Shown: piece after piece, positions 22,880 to 35,129 of the stretch
Numbering within the stretch: position 1 is the first letter of the stretch
Layout of the letters: each line of letters starts with the position of its first letter
NCBI GenBank assembly: GCA_020310875.1
Contig: CM035420.1
Span: forward strand, 183,740,559 to 183,804,558
From: Ceratopteris richardii
Taxonomy: Eukaryota > Streptophyta > Polypodiopsida > Polypodiales > Pteridaceae
Direction of reading: 5' to 3'
Length of the DNA stretch: 64,000 nt
Notes under the pieces: generated by a model
Seen by the model: only the letters and a program-made list of their open reading frames with translations
Told to the model about the DNA's origin: nothing
The model's database searches: none
Made by a program: the position numbers and the translations under genes

Positions 22880-24816
22880 TTGTCGTTTTTTATCCTAATG
22901 GTATCAACAAGAAAGAGAAGAATTTTGTGATGAAGATGGGTATGACTTTTTTATGATTGATGTCTTCATGTAAAACGACCCAAGCTTAGAACAAGTCCTT
23001 GATGAGCCATATTATCCATACGAGGACAATGAATCAATAGAGATAGATCGACAATCCTTGGATTGAATCCTTGAACAAAAGCCTAATATGATAACAAAAA
23101 ATATAATGGATGATAAACGTGAGATTTCTAGACAAGATCAATACTTTAGTGCAAAAAAAGATCTCCAAGAAGACCAAGACACTAGTGTGACTCCAAAGGA
23201 ACCAAAAATTTCATATCAAATACAGGTGGAAGAAGAGGAAAAATGAACAAAAAATCAGTCACATGAATGGTTTTAGAAGTACCAATCAAGGAAATCTTGG
23301 ACTTGAAGTGCTTCCTAACTTCAAGAGTATGAAGTGGAGCATAGAAAGATAGTGATACAAAAACCTAAGTGAGACTTCACCTCAAAAATATCTTATGATA
23401 ATAAAGATAAACCCAAGGCGATTGTAGTTAGAGTAAAAAATGGCAAATAACTTTGCTTCTAAATAGGAAATCACATCTCCATTGAAGAAGAAAGAGACTT
23501 AATACGTTTGTTATGTGAATACCAAGTTGCCAGGATTGAACAGGTGTAAATTGAGCCATCCTTTCACATCGCATCCCAATGACAAGTGACACAAAACCCT
23601 AAAAAAAATCCTTACATGTATAATGATATTTATTTTTTGAAAGTCAAAGACGATATCAAAAGGCTCCTAGAAGAAATATTCATCTATGAGATTAAACATA
23701 TGGAGCGGTGTCACCCATGATGATAGTACAAAAGAAGAATGGAAAGTTACAAGTATGCATAAATCTCAAAAATTTTGATTAAGCAATGATTCGTGATAAT
23801 TATTCCTTCCCTACCACTGATCATTTTCTTGAAAGACTGGCATGCCATGAAAATTACAACTTTTTGGATGGCTTTTTAAGCTATAATCAGGTAGAAATTG
23901 CTCCTAGACCTGAGGAATAGCATAAAAGTGCATTTGCTACTAAATGGGGTATCTTTGCATTTTGTTGTATGCCATTTGGCTTGACCAATGCTGCAACTAC
24001 CTTCCAATGCTTGATGTGTCATATGTTCAAGGAATTTATCTCTAAGTGCTTGCTACTGTAGTTATGTAACCTATCTACATATGTAAAGCAACACATGATG
24101 CATATTCTTGGATTAAATCAGACCTTTGCAAAGTGTGAATAGTATTGTGTGTGTTTGAATCTGGATAAATGTGTTTTCATGGTGCATCAAGCTGAATTTT
24201 AGTACACATTGCCTTGAAAATTGGAATCTTAATAGGTGAAGAAAAAATCAATGGCATAGAAGATCTATCAAGACCCAAGAAATTCAAGGAACTTCAAGCC
24301 TTTATAAGTCATTGTGGCTACCATTAGAAGTTCATTGATATGTACAAGGTCACAACCAAACCACTCTTTAGACTAATGAAAAAGTTTGACTGGATTGATG
24401 ACTATGAGAAAACATTCAATGAACTGAAAATTCGTTTGCAATAAGCACCAAACTTGAAATCTCTAGACTAGAACAAACCACTCCATGTGCAGGTAGATGC
24501 CTCCAACTATGCCATCCACTATGTCCTCACACAACCAACTCATGATGGAAATATGGACCTCCCAATGGCTTATGTTAGTAGGAATTTGAAGAATGTTGAA
24601 TGGACAATGAGCAAGAGGGACTTGGAATCGTCTATGAAATAAAGAGTTTTTGTCATTATCTCTTGAGACAAAACTTCAAATTCTTTATTGATCACTAATA
24701 CTTGTTATGTTTGGCAAAGAATCCTTGTGCTACAGGTCAACTTGTGCATTGGTTTTTACTCCTCATGGAATTTGAGTTTGATATCATAGTAAAATAAGGT
24801 AAGACACACCTCAAAG
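22880..24816 (+). pseudogene. Ty3/gypsy host element: spacer, RT and RNase H remains
   Basis: Plus strand, with many stops and frameshifts. RT spans roughly 23,640-24,200: a VQKKNGKLQVCINL segment, NYNFLDGFLSYNQV and MPFGLTNAATTFQ are clear, while the YxDD region is destroyed. RNase H remains follow at about 24,440-24,720 (HVQVDASNYAI, VSRNLKNVEWTMSKRDLE). The sequence stops abruptly at 24,816, where the copia LTR starts. Its continuation is found in reverse orientation at 47,069 downwards, and a sibling copy at 53,870-55,790 shows the uninterrupted order. It was already old when invaded. Confidence 0.85.
24812..24816. other. Target-site duplication of the split copia element (3' side)
   Basis: CAAAG on the plus strand, that is CTTTG in copia orientation, directly outside the 3' LTR. 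The same 5 bases, CTTTG, lie directly outside the 5' LTR at 47,065-47,069. Confidence 0.85.
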
Positions 24817-25115
24817 TGAAGTATTTTGATGGCGATGCACCACAGTGCACTCTCCCTCTCGAGAGCTCCACGACAATATCCTCGGAGTAGAAAAGCCAGC
24901 TCCAAGCACCGCACATGGTACTCTGCACAGAGGTTACAAAATACGTAGAAAAAACACAATACACAGGGAGCACGAACACAGACTTCTTAGGTATTACAAA
25001 TGCATTCAAACTTCCAATCTATGGCTAACTAGGTGACTATATGTTTTATTTAAGAACATATACAAACAAGTGTCCGATGGCCATTTGGCCTTTCACATCG
25101 ACACTAATGGTAACA
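24817..25115 (-). mobile_element. Copia 3' LTR, minus strand, 299 bp
   Basis: In element orientation it begins TGTTACCATTAG (ending at 25,115) and ends ATACTTCA (at 24,817). The same LTR, 298 bp, stands in plus orientation at 47,070-47,367; matching segments run along the whole length with scattered substitutions. A copia polypurine tract sits at the inner edge, proving that this is the 3' LTR. Confidence 0.9.
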
Positions 25116-25132
25116 ATCTCCCACTCAAGGCC
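25116..25132 (-). other. Copia polypurine tract
   Basis: The minus strand reads GAGTGGGAGAT immediately before the LTR start TGTTACC. This is the characteristic plant Ty1/copia second-strand primer site. Confidence 0.85.
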
Positions 25133-25330
25133 AATATGGCCAAAGTAACTATGGGAGAAAAAAAAAGAATGATAAAGAATACCTGAGTGTAAGTATACAA
25201 ACTATGCCTCCCACCTAATGGGCATGTTACATAGTATACAAGTGACTATGTAAGATCATGAATAAAGTAGCCCCCATCAAGTGATAATAGTGTCGAAAGC
25301 TATCTTATAGTAGAGCTTTAATTAAAGCAT
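25133..25330 (-). other. Copia 3' untranslated spacer
   Basis: Non-coding stretch between the RNase H end and the polypurine tract. Confidence 0.5.
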
Positions 25331-26800
25331 CTACAACATTATCTCTAGTGTGAAACTTTTCTCAATGGCTAAGAAATCTCTAATGAAGTGATACCTCACC
25401 TCGATGTGCTTGGTCTTTGCATGATAGACCGGATTCTTAGCCAAAGAAATGGCACTCTGACTATCACTGAGTAAACGAGGTACATACTGAGGTAAACCCA
25501 TATCACAAGCAAGATGAGAAAGCCACAATGCTTCCTTACATGCCTCACTTGCTGCAACATACTCTGCTTTTGTGGTGAAAAAAACTGTACATTCTTGAAG
25601 ACGAGATCTCCAAGAGATAGCACCTCCAACAAAATAAAAATTGTACCCTGATGTAGAATTATGATTGTCTACACACCCAGCATAGTCACAATCGGCGTAA
25701 CCAATAATGGACACTTTCCCTCTACCTAAGCATAGACACTTGTCCCTAGTGCCAATCAGATATCTCAAAATCATTTTGACCACTTCCGAATGTTTCTTGC
25801 CTGGAATGGACATATATCTGCTCACAACTCCCACTACAAATGCAATGATTGGTCTCGTAGCTACCATAACATACATGAGACTACAAATAGGAGACTGATA
25901 GGGAATTTTGGTCATGAATTCCTTTTCTTCATTTGATTTGGGGAAATTATCCTTACTGAATTTCACATATGTGGGTAAAGATGTACTCAATGCCTTTCCA
26001 CCTTGCATATTGAACCTGTGAAGTAATTTGGATATGTTCTCACTTTGAGAAAAGTATATGCATCTTTTAATCCTATCACGAGTAATGCAAATGCCAAGAA
26101 TATGTTTGGCATCCCCCAAAATGCATCAAGCATATCAAGCTGCCATCTGAGCATCTCTTTGTGTAGAGAGAATGATCCTTATTGGTTCAAGAATAGCCTT
26201 GAGACTTCATAAAGGCATCAAACTTTTGGTACCATTGTCTAAGGGACTATTTACATCCATACAAGCTCTTCTTGAGCTTACAAACCAGACTTTCCTTGCC
26301 AGGAGCTACATAACCCTCTAGTTGTTCCATATAGATCTCATCTATAAGATCTCCATGCAAGAAAGAAGTTTTTCACATCCATTTGGACTAGCTCTAAGTC
26401 CTCCATTGCAATGAATCCAAACAACATGCACAAGGTAGTCATCTTGACCAATGGAGAGAAGATTTCCTTGAAAGCAACACCATGTTGTTACTTAAAACCC
26501 TTTACAACAAGTCCCGCTTTATACTTTGGAGAAGCACTATTTGATGTGAATTTCAACTTACATACCCATTTACATGGTAAAGCTTTCCTGCCCTTTGGCA
26601 AAGGTACTAAATCCCAAGTACCATTCTTGTGAATAGAATCCAACTCACTCTTCATGGCACACTCCCACTTGACATGATCCTTTGTTTGCATATCCTCTTT
26701 GTACTGAGAATGTTCACCGACATCTATTAGCATAACAAAATCTAAACTTGGAACATATCTATTAGGTGGATGTGAGACACGTGTAGAGCATCTCAATGGT
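25331..26800 (-). pseudogene. Ty1/copia reverse transcriptase and RNase H (3' half of a split element)
   Basis: Minus strand. The N-terminal RT piece is at 26,796-26,488 (NGTWDLVPLP, PCKWVCKLKF). About 26,480-26,120 is RT with stops; I did not find an intact YVDD there and some sequence is missing. An open 262-residue frame at 26,119-25,331 holds the RT C-terminus and RNase H: DYAG, the TKAEYVA motif, DSQSAI and YHAKTKHIEV, all in usual order. It continues the integrase piece at 27,129-27,605. The missing 5' part (LTR, gag, protease, pre-integrase) lies inverted at 47,070-50,263. Confidence 0.9.
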
Positions 26801-27128
26801 TGTTGAACAAGAACATTTGTAGACTGATCTGATTGGACATTCTCTTGAACATCCCTATGTGCATATTTTTATGCATGCTAATTGGAGGATTAGTATCCTC
26901 AAACACCACTCTTCTCACTTCAACCTCCTTAGTGGGCTATTTATGCATCTTAGACTCATTGAAAATGACATCATTACTTCTAATCACTTACCATGTTTCA
27001 GGATCCCATAAGCGATATCCAAATTGTCCTTCTCAACCATATCCAAGAGAATTGCATTTCTTTGACTTATGGTCCAAACTTTGTCTAAGATTCTTGGGTA
27101 TATGAACATATGCTTCACACACAAAAAC
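26801..27128 (-). pseudogene. Copia integrase-RT linker, decayed
   Basis: Lies in continuity between the integrase and RT pieces of the minus-strand copia element. It gives short open stretches only, as expected for the poorly conserved linker and integrase C-terminus. Confidence 0.6.
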
Positions 27129-27605
27129 TCAAAGATGATCACAATATGGTGGCTTCCTTGTCCATAACTCTATTGCCACTTTCAAACCTTTGGCAATACT
27201 ATTTGAAAGGTTAATCACATGAACTGGAGTCATTACTACTTCTGCCCAAAAGCTTTGTGAAAGTTTTGCATGATGCAACATAGAGACTACTCTATCTTGG
27301 ATAGTTCTATTCATCCTTTCAGATACACCATTTTGTACTAGGGTATAAGGACCTGTAAACTCTCTACAAATTCCTCTAGACTAGCAAAAAAGGCTAAATT
27401 GATGTGAGGTATACTCACCCCCATTATCTGAACATAAAGCTTTGAGCTTAGTTTCTTTTTCAGTCTCAATTGAAGCAAGCCATTTTTTGAAAGTAGGGAA
27501 TACCTTATCCTTTGATTTGATAAGATATACCCAAAATTTTCTAGTAGCATCATCTATGAAAGTGAAAAAGTAAACAGAACCACCTAATGTCCTTGTGGGC
27601 ATAGG
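27129..27605 (-). pseudogene. Ty1/copia integrase core
   Basis: Minus strand. The core starts at about 27,605 with PMPTRTLGGS, then FFTFIDDATRKFWVY (first catalytic Asp), SDNGGEYTS (second Asp), and after a frame change QNGVSERMNRTI (catalytic Glu region) near 27,310. All three acidic positions can be read, but not in one frame. Homology to copia stops sharply just before PMP, which is where the other half of the element ends at 50,255-50,263. Confidence 0.9.
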
Positions 27606-27606
27606 A
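27597..27606. other. Left inversion breakpoint
   Basis: Copia homology ends here inside integrase. The local sequence, read on the minus strand, is CCTATGCCC. The right breakpoint at 50,255-50,263 has CCCATGCC, so a short shared sequence lies at both ends. Confidence 0.75.
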
Positions 27607-28367
27607 TTGTGATTTAACACTTGGTTTAGAGCCACCTTGCATTGTTGTAGTCATTTCCACAAATGGAATGTACCTTGGACCTAGTTGATATGATTCTCAG
27701 TGATTTGGGTCTCCAAAAGTATGTAGATCTCTCTTTGAATAAAATATAGGACTTCATAATCTAGATTTTCTTGATGTACCTTGGGATAGTGCAATGATTT
27801 TCCACAATCATGGAGGCTTTTTATTGATGTTGTTTAGTTTTCTTGGGTTTCCAAATATATATTTGAAGCCATCTGGTAAATGTATTTAGAACCTATATTT
27901 GGCATATGGGGATATGCTTCTATGTGCATTCCATTCATGCCTTCCCTTGTACATGTTATTTGTGCATAATTGATTGCTAGTGATTATTTCATGACTTCAT
28001 TGTGTTTGCTTTGTGTATTTGATTTGGTTGTAATCTCCTTAAAGATATGCATTTATGTGGATATCATGAACCCAAATCTAATCTTGACCATTTTGATCTT
28101 TGCGGTGTCTCTTTGGAACTCATATATGCATGATTGAAGGATGTATTTTATTGGTGAATCTTTTCTTCGTTTTTGAGTCCATTGAAGTGTTTTATGCTTG
28201 TGTATTTTGACAATTGTATGTGGCTTCAAGAATCATTAAGGTGTTTTTGGATATGTTGTATCTTTTTGAGCCCACATCTCAGTTAGAGATGGATTAAACT
28301 TACATTGTTGTCGATTCCACTGTTTATGGTTAGGCTTGAGTTTGAAGCCCCCATCTTGACCTTGTAA
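27607..28367 (-). mobile_element. Probable downstream part of the gypsy host, inverted
   Basis: No intact protein. By position it joins, across the large insertion and its ACATA target duplication, to the gypsy integrase at 45,611-46,600. It is therefore read as the post-integrase part of the host element. It is too decayed to confirm by domain. Confidence 0.45.
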
Positions 28368-28372
28368 ACATA
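28368..28372. other. Target-site duplication ACATA (left)
   Basis: ACATA directly outside the LTR at 28,373; the identical 5 bases stand at 45,606-45,610 outside the other LTR. Five-base duplications are usual for gypsy integration. Confidence 0.9.
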
Positions 28373-29260
28373 TGTGTACCTAAGACTAAATGTCTTAGGA
28401 ACTTGTGATAATTGAGATTATACCCTACTTATCAACAAGTGTGTATAGTGGTTGATTGACACAAACGCTTCAATTTTTCAATCCAAGAGAGTAGACATAT
28501 CAAGTGTATGATGACATATGTTCACATGATGATGGATGAAGTGGATGAGCTGATGACAGGTGCAAAGTAGGTGGATGAATCTCTCAAGTCACCTGTTTCC
28601 CTAAAAGTGCACCTCTTGATACTTACTGCAGTAGTAAGCAAAAATTTGACCTTTTCTCTTAGCTCTAATATTCTACTATAGTCAATAAAAAATTTATTTC
28701 GAAGCTCTTGACGAGATGCACCCAATGATGGTATTTTCAGCCTAATCTGACAAGTCTATTGCAAGTTATGAGCAAAATACGGAGTAGTAGGAAACACCTA
28801 CTTCACTCCACAACTCTGAGCTTCACTTACACACTAAAATGATGGAAACAGATGGGGAAGGGATAGAAAACACCTCCCCGCACACATTCCAAGCCTCATA
28901 CACACATGCAAGCTCTTGGAGAAGGAGAAATGCGATGAAAAAGAAGCAAATTTGAAAATTTCAGATAGATTACTCATAATGGCAAAAAGTCTCTACAAAG
29001 AGTCACCAAGTGACTTATATACATGTGCCCAAAAAATGGTCCTTTCATATTAGATACTGACACTTTTATTGAAATTAACTAAATCCCTACTATTTTACAA
29101 GACTAACGTTACAAGGTTCCAGGGTCATGCATCTAGAGGAGTGCTCTAGAGCTTTTACATGGCTCTTGATATAATATCATGGAAATTTGAGGAAGAAAAG
29201 TTATGGCTAAATTTGAAAATTTTTGGGGCGTGCTTCTCTTGACTTTTCTTCTCTACAACA
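28373..29260 (-). mobile_element. 3' LTR of the 17.2-kb gypsy element, 888 bp
   Basis: Starts TGTGTACCTAAG and ends CTCTACAACA on the plus strand, so in element orientation it runs TGTTG...TACACA. It is flanked outside by ACATA and inside by the polypurine tract. Confidence 0.9.
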
Positions 29261-29275
29261 CTCTCCCCCTCTTAG
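29261..29275 (-). other. Gypsy polypurine tract
   Basis: The minus strand reads CTAAGAGGGGGAGAG directly before the LTR start TGTTG. The same arrangement stands at 6720. Confidence 0.85.
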
Positions 29276-30811
29276 TTTCTATCATCCCTTGACACGCTTT
29301 TGTCCTCCTACCTTGTTCTTCAGCTTGGTCCTTTTTCTCCTGATGTTGCCTGTTGAATCGCGCACTACCAATAATCATGGAGGCCTTAAAGATTCAGAGG
29401 TAGTTTATATTTCTCTTAACTCCATGCCAATAGCAATAGAGGAAACCTTCAAGACTTTCAAAAAATTTGTTACCTTGTCCGAACCTAAGTCGAATGCTTC
29501 CGTTCTTTTTGTTATGTCAGTTCTTGCTGCATCAAGAGCCATGTTGTCATTCTATCTCGCCTATTGATTCCTTTTTTAGCTTGTATAATTCTTTTCATCA
29601 CACACACCTAGTGGCGAAGGTGACATTCATTTATTCATCTTGAGTCACTGGAGTTCTTCCCAGCAGTGAAAGTTCTTCCCATTATTGGAATGACCTTATG
29701 GGTGTGGGAAGGACCTAGTTTACTTCTTTGTTTGCATTCTTTGGGTCCCCTTCTTTCGTGTTATAGCCTAATGCATGCCCCTATGGGGCTTTGGGAAGAG
29801 GGTGAGGCCTTTTATTGTATGTGTTTGTGCTTGGGTTTCCTTCTTCTTTTTCTCTTGCTAGGTTCACCCTCCACATGTCCCTCCTCCTTAACTTGATCAT
29901 CCCTGATAGGCCTTGGTAGGTCACATGGGTATGTTTGGAATGCAGTGCACTCTTCTTGATTAAACAGATTGGCTTCACATATCATGAGATCCTTCCATTG
30001 AGCTGATTTGATTCCTTCATTTGGTGCTTGTTTTTGTTGGTGGTCAACAAAAAAACTTAACTCATATGCCACTAGTCTAGCATTTAAGTTGGTAAGCATC
30101 TTCAAAAATATTTTTAAATCCACTTCAAAAAATCTCATGAAAAATTCTTCTTCGAATGTCTAAATGTAAGGACTTGGCAAAAACCTTAGTCTAGAATAGA
30201 TCGCCATTAAGGTTAGGTAGTTGGGCGTGATAGAAAGATCAAAAATCAAAGCATCTGTTCCTTGCTTAGTACCAATAAAGTTCAAAAATGTGTATTTTGC
30301 ATGTTTGAACACTTTCAAAACTATCAAAGGCATGCCTATCACTTTATTTGTCATTTTTGTTGCTAAATTTGGGACTGATGCATATCTTGATATCCAAAAT
30401 TCTATAGTCATCACCATGTAACCTTCTATTGGTAAGTAGTTATGTGGTGGGATCTATAATAATGGATAATTTAGCCATTGATTATTAATTGTGCCAATAC
30501 GTTGTGCTTACCAAAACTATGTCCATGGCCTTCATCATGGTACAGGGCAAAAAAAAGGATTTACCTGTAGTAAATATGGTGCATCTTGCCAATGCACTTG
30601 CAAGGTAGGATTCTTTTCCTAAAATTTGCATCAGAAGACCGGATCGGCTTTCTCAAATTCTTCTTGTGTATACCAAAATGTATCAACCCTAAAGTTTAGT
30701 TGCTAGTCTAGATCCTTCTGTTTAGCCCTTTTGATATACTATTTTTTCTCCTCTTTTAGCATCCCATATGGTACATTCAAGGGTTTTATAATCTGATCTA
30801 AATCTTTGCTT
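29276..30811 (-). pseudogene. Post-integrase extra region, distal part
   Basis: Minus strand. Contains a 108-residue frame at 30,138-29,812 with a strongly basic C-terminus (KRKRRRKPKHK) and an 85-residue frame at 30,417-30,160, neither matching a family I recognise. They follow the coiled-coil frame in element direction and are probably pieces of one former extra protein of the retrotransposon. Confidence 0.4.
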
Positions 30812-31261
30812 TTAATTTTTTGCTTCTTTCATTACTTTTACTACTCCATCTTCGAATTGTTTTGTGAGTCGGGACACCAGTAGGGTCCACTCTCTTTGGC
30901 TTATTTTTGTAGTGTTTTTTATCGATTGATCATCATGTTGTACCTCCTCTTCAATATGTGTAAGTGAACTATTGATGGGGGGAGAAAGAGGGCGTACCTC
31001 AATCTCCATAGTAGCCATGTGAGAACTTGGAACTATTGGTGTCCCCATGTTGGCTTGCTTCTCTATCTGAGCTTGTATACTTGCAATGAGTGCATCTTTG
31101 TCTATTAATTGTTCTCTTGCTGTTGTAAGCTCTTTGTCACTTTGCATTTTGCTTTCGCCTAGTATAGCCAATTGATCTGCATCCTCTTTGCATTGTTCTA
31201 CATACTTTGAATCTGCTTCTTTCCATTTCTTCTTTAACTCATTTGTATCATGCGTATACAT
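30812..31261 (-). CDS. Coiled-coil reading frame of the gypsy extra region (uncharacterised, probably broken)
   Basis: 149 residues. Residues 1-70 are rich in Lys, Glu and Gln with heptad-like hydrophobic spacing (LKKKWKEADSKYVEQ, then DADQLAILGE and REQLIDKDALIASIQ), suggesting a coiled coil. The second half is Pro/Ser-rich, then ends in a helical KQFEDGVVKVMKEAKN segment. The start is simply the first Met after a stop, and neighbouring sequence in other frames gives more coil-like residues (for example around 31,540-31,700), so this is likely part of a longer decayed protein. Function unknown. Position 3' of integrase parallels the additional ORFs reported in large gypsy lineages. Confidence 0.4.
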   Translation of the reverse strand: MYTHDTNELKKKWKEADSKYVEQCKEDADQLAILGESKMQSDKELTTAREQLIDKDALIASIQAQIEKQANMGTPIVPSSHMATMEIEVRPLSPPINSSLTHIEEEVQHDDQSIKNTTKISQREWTLLVSRLTKQFEDGVVKVMKEAKN

Positions 31262-34200
31262 TTATTCCGATTGCACTCACAATTCTTGCTCTTGTTTGAG
31301 CTACTTTGCATACCTTTCTAGTTGTGCTCATAGCTCCTTCATGAATTCACCTATAGATTCGACAATAGTGATAGGTTGATTGAGTAAAAATGAAGTCATC
31401 AACTCCTTATTTCTATTTTTTAGTATCTGCTCATCCATATGTATTTTGATTTTTGTTTCTAAAATTTTGCTTTGATTAATTAATGGCGCCTTCTCTACTT
31501 CACTTGTCTCATATTTTTTTTTGACTTCCTTGAGTTATCAAGTGTGCATTTTCTTCTTTGAGCTGATTCGATTCCTCCAGTGCTACTTTGAGGTCTTTCT
31601 CTCTTTTTGCTAGAGCCTATTGAGATTGCATCACCTATGAAGACAATTGTTCACTTAAGACTTTGAAGTGATCCTTTTCCACATATATCTGTTCATATTC
31701 TTTATCTACTTCCATCAATTGATTTTGAGTGTTCATGGCTATTTGTAGCATATTTTTATGATTGGTTATAGCTTGGCCATGTCCACATTTAACCAAGTTT
31801 GCGGTATTACCAGTTCACTAGTTGTTACATATTTTCCTTTATTGATGTGTATTGTCTCATTGAATGGGTGTCAAATATGAAGCTATACCTGTGGCTCAGC
31901 CTCTGTATTCTAATCTTCTGTCGAACTTTGTTCTTCATGAATTACGTCCATACGGGATGGTTTTGTCATGATCCTTATTGGTTCGATTTGCTCTGTGATG
32001 GCTTTTGCCTCTTCTCATGCCTCTTCCTTAGGGTGTATCATTGTTTTTGACCGTCAAGGACAATTTGTTTGAATTGTAGCTTGGTAGTGTCATTTACTTG
32101 GATAGTATAGACACTTTCGGTATGATGTTTATCCTCTTGTTCCCCTTGGCTACTTAAGTTTTTGTCTGTGTCTCATTCTTTGCTAACAGCCTCGTGCTGG
32201 TCAACCACTTGATTGAGCTCATCCCATCCACCATCATCATTTGTTTCCATGTGGATATCCATATTCATTGTGGACTGATCATTATCATCTGTTGCACTAG
32301 ATGATGAGCTTGAATTTGCCAAACCGAGTTCTTTATATCGATGTAATTGTGTTAATCTTTTGCCAGGCCGATTTTGATGTGATGTACTAGTCTCGTGATT
32401 GGTGGCCTTGAATTGATAGGTTCACTTGGCCTTCTTTGTACCTTTGAGTTTGTAGTAGAGCTTCTTGTAATTCCACTCTAATGACTAGTGTCGACCGTTC
32501 CAATGTAGTTTTAGGGAGTGCATGTATTCTTTTTGAAACTGAGGTCGACTCTACTACGGTTTCCTCCCTTAATCTCTTCGCTCTTCTCATTAAAGGTTTA
32601 AAACTTGTCTTGGTTCTTCTACAATGACAACACTCTTTCTTTTCTTAGGAATGGTCCTCGATTTCACATACTTTGCCATTTCCACTCTAGATGGCATCTC
32701 TCGAAGGTGCTCTTGAATATTTGGAGGGTGGTATATTAACGTGGTCAATGTTGGCCTGCCCTTTAGGAACTTTTTGTTGCCCCATTGCTTCTTAGCTTTG
32801 AATAATCATTCTTGGACATATGGCATTAAATTCACTTGGTTGTCCACTTGCTTGATTGCATGAGATAAAAGTTGCATGAATATTTTTTGTGGGGTGGTGT
32901 ATCGATGCATATTTGGAAAAGAAAAATGCTGGTGCACTAACCAAACCACTTGCTCGATGTTGATCCTATTGATATCCAAGAATGTTTGTTTTTTTTGCTT
33001 CATGGCATTCTTCTTTGAGATCTGTAATCCCATCTTTGGTCCATCTGAATGCATTTTTAATCAGCTCATGTGTGAAATTGATTGTTGTCCAATCCCCTTG
33101 TAAATTCAACACCTTTGCTTCTAGCACGGATGGCATATCCAATGCCCGATGTAGCGTGTTCATCACTTGAGTGCATCTTTCAAAGTCAGGCTTATAAATT
33201 GGCAAAGTATTTTCAATGCTAGCTTTCATCGAAATGTCCATGGTTGAAGGAATTTCTTGGAGCACCCAAAAATCCTATGACATTAATAGGAATTGATGGT
33301 CCCTTTCCATGATTTTTATGTTGATGCAAAATAAATGATCTCCTATACGCTGATCTTCATGGAACTAGTGCCCTCTTGCTTTGGTGGCACTCTCCAAAGG
33401 AAATTCCAAGATCTCTTCTTGCATCGCCACTTCAAAATCTTCAGTGGCCATATGCACTTGAAATGGAATTGATAATTAATCTCAAGTATGAAGAATTACT
33501 TTTTACGTTACATGTGTGCATCATTCATCATGAACTAGATCCCCTCTCACTAGTTCGGTTAGAGCATGATACCTAACAATTTACTTGTTTTTATTTTTTA
33601 TGTCTGAAAAGAAAACATAAAGGTTAATTTATACTCGAAGCAATTATTAATGTTGGTATTTTATTAACCTATTATGGTACAAGCTAAGTCCTTTTCCCAA
33701 AGTGGGAAATGTGCACCACTAAACTTGGTTGAAATATTGTGTGCCAAATGTGTGGCCTTGTAATGTGGCCCTATCATGCATACTTTGGATGCATTTAGCT
33801 CAACATGAGTGTAAGACTGATTCTCCTTGTTGTTCTGGCACACTACTTGTTGCTCCTTCAATTTCCACTTTAATATCGTAATGTTCTTCCTTTGTGTCAT
33901 GTCTTGTGGAGCTTTCAACTACCCATCCTTGGCTTTACTCCTCCATATGTACATGTCCTTGTGTTGGACCTTCTTTTCCTCTACTCCTTCTTGTGATTGT
34001 TTGTTTTTTAGTAATGTATTGATGTCGTTGACAATTTTGTGTGATGCTTTGTTTAAGGTCCTTATATCTTGCTTTGCCTATTCCTTGATCTTTTTTGGGA
34101 TCCACATTTGTTGTCGTGATCGTTGAGCTTCCACTAATCATTGAGGTACCCATACTTGTAAAATTTGAGATTGATTCTAGTAAAGTTTTGGACCTCTGTG

Positions 34201-34480
34201 ACTTTCTTGCCTTCATTTGTACTAGTGTGCTATCAAATTCCTTATGCATTTGTATTGTTGTAGTTAGTCCTTACAAATCCATACTTGTATTACCCCTTGG
34301 TGTCATTGTGTCCTTGGCGTTGGTGAGATTGTAGATGGTGTTATCATCTCACAAGTTTCTTTAGACAGGCTTGCCTCACTCAATTGCTCAAGCTCAGTCT
34401 CTTGAGAAGAGATGATAGGATGATTATGCTTTTTAGTACAAGTTGTAGTTGTACACGAAATAGAAAAATCAATGGACAAT
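31262..34480 (-). pseudogene. Post-integrase extra region, middle part
   Basis: Minus strand, with many frame-broken pieces (for example 32,590-32,387; 33,054-32,806; 33,265-32,966; 33,918-33,664; 34,249-33,935). They are Lys/Glu/Ser/Thr-rich and of low complexity. No enzyme motif was recognised; in particular I did not find a convincing second RNase H. Confidence 0.35.
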
Positions 34481-34935
34481 GGCTTTCCTTGAATTTCTTT
34501 GAGTAGGTCACATAGACTTGTGATCCTAGGGTTTTCTTCCCTTACTGTTTTTATAGGTTTCTCATCTAGAAGACTAAAGACTTCCCTATGGTTGATCTTT
34601 GTCGATATGTATCCGTGGGCAAGGTGGATAGTGACTTCAAATTCAAAAATTCAATCTTGTCATGGGATCAATTCTTCTAGAAGTTTCGAGTCCTTGCAAA
34701 CCAAGAGTCTTTGTTGCATGGTATTGTTCCCTAAATGCAAAGGCGTTGAAATCCCTCCTAAACACTCAATGATGTTGCCTCCAATTCCTATCATGTGTGC
34801 TTTTGTTGGATTGAGATGCAACTTTAGCTTCTCCACTAAGAAGGCCCATATATTACTTAGGATTGCTCCTGTGTCTATCAAAGAATCACTAACTGGTAGT
34901 CATCCTTACCTATACCTAGGTTTAGGTATGGTTCT
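34481..34935 (-). pseudogene. Second retropepsin-like (aspartic protease) domain, downstream of integrase
   Basis: Minus strand. The frame at 34,881-34,660 opens MIDTGAILSNIW, the D-T-G-A active-site signature followed by the usual S-x-I. It then has MIGIGGN (flap-like GIGG) and ends near SKLLEELIPWQD, where a retropepsin C-terminal half would lie. A first, different protease with a damaged DIGA motif is at 38,950-39,378 in the normal place before RT. The domain lies after the integrase C-terminus, in the extra region. A captured or nested-element protease is the alternative. Confidence 0.55.
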
Positions 34936-35129
34936 CTGATGAAGTATCCTATGGTTCTTGTTTGGTTGCTGTGGTAGTTTGCCATAGGAATGGGTTCTCC
35001 TCCTTGTAAATATCTTTCATCACGTTGTCATATCCATTCCTTTCGTTTTCGTATTCATTCTAATGCTTCCACTCCGGATTCTTCTCGTATTTTTTCCTCT
35101 TCTTTCTTTTTGTTTTGTGCTCCTAAGAG

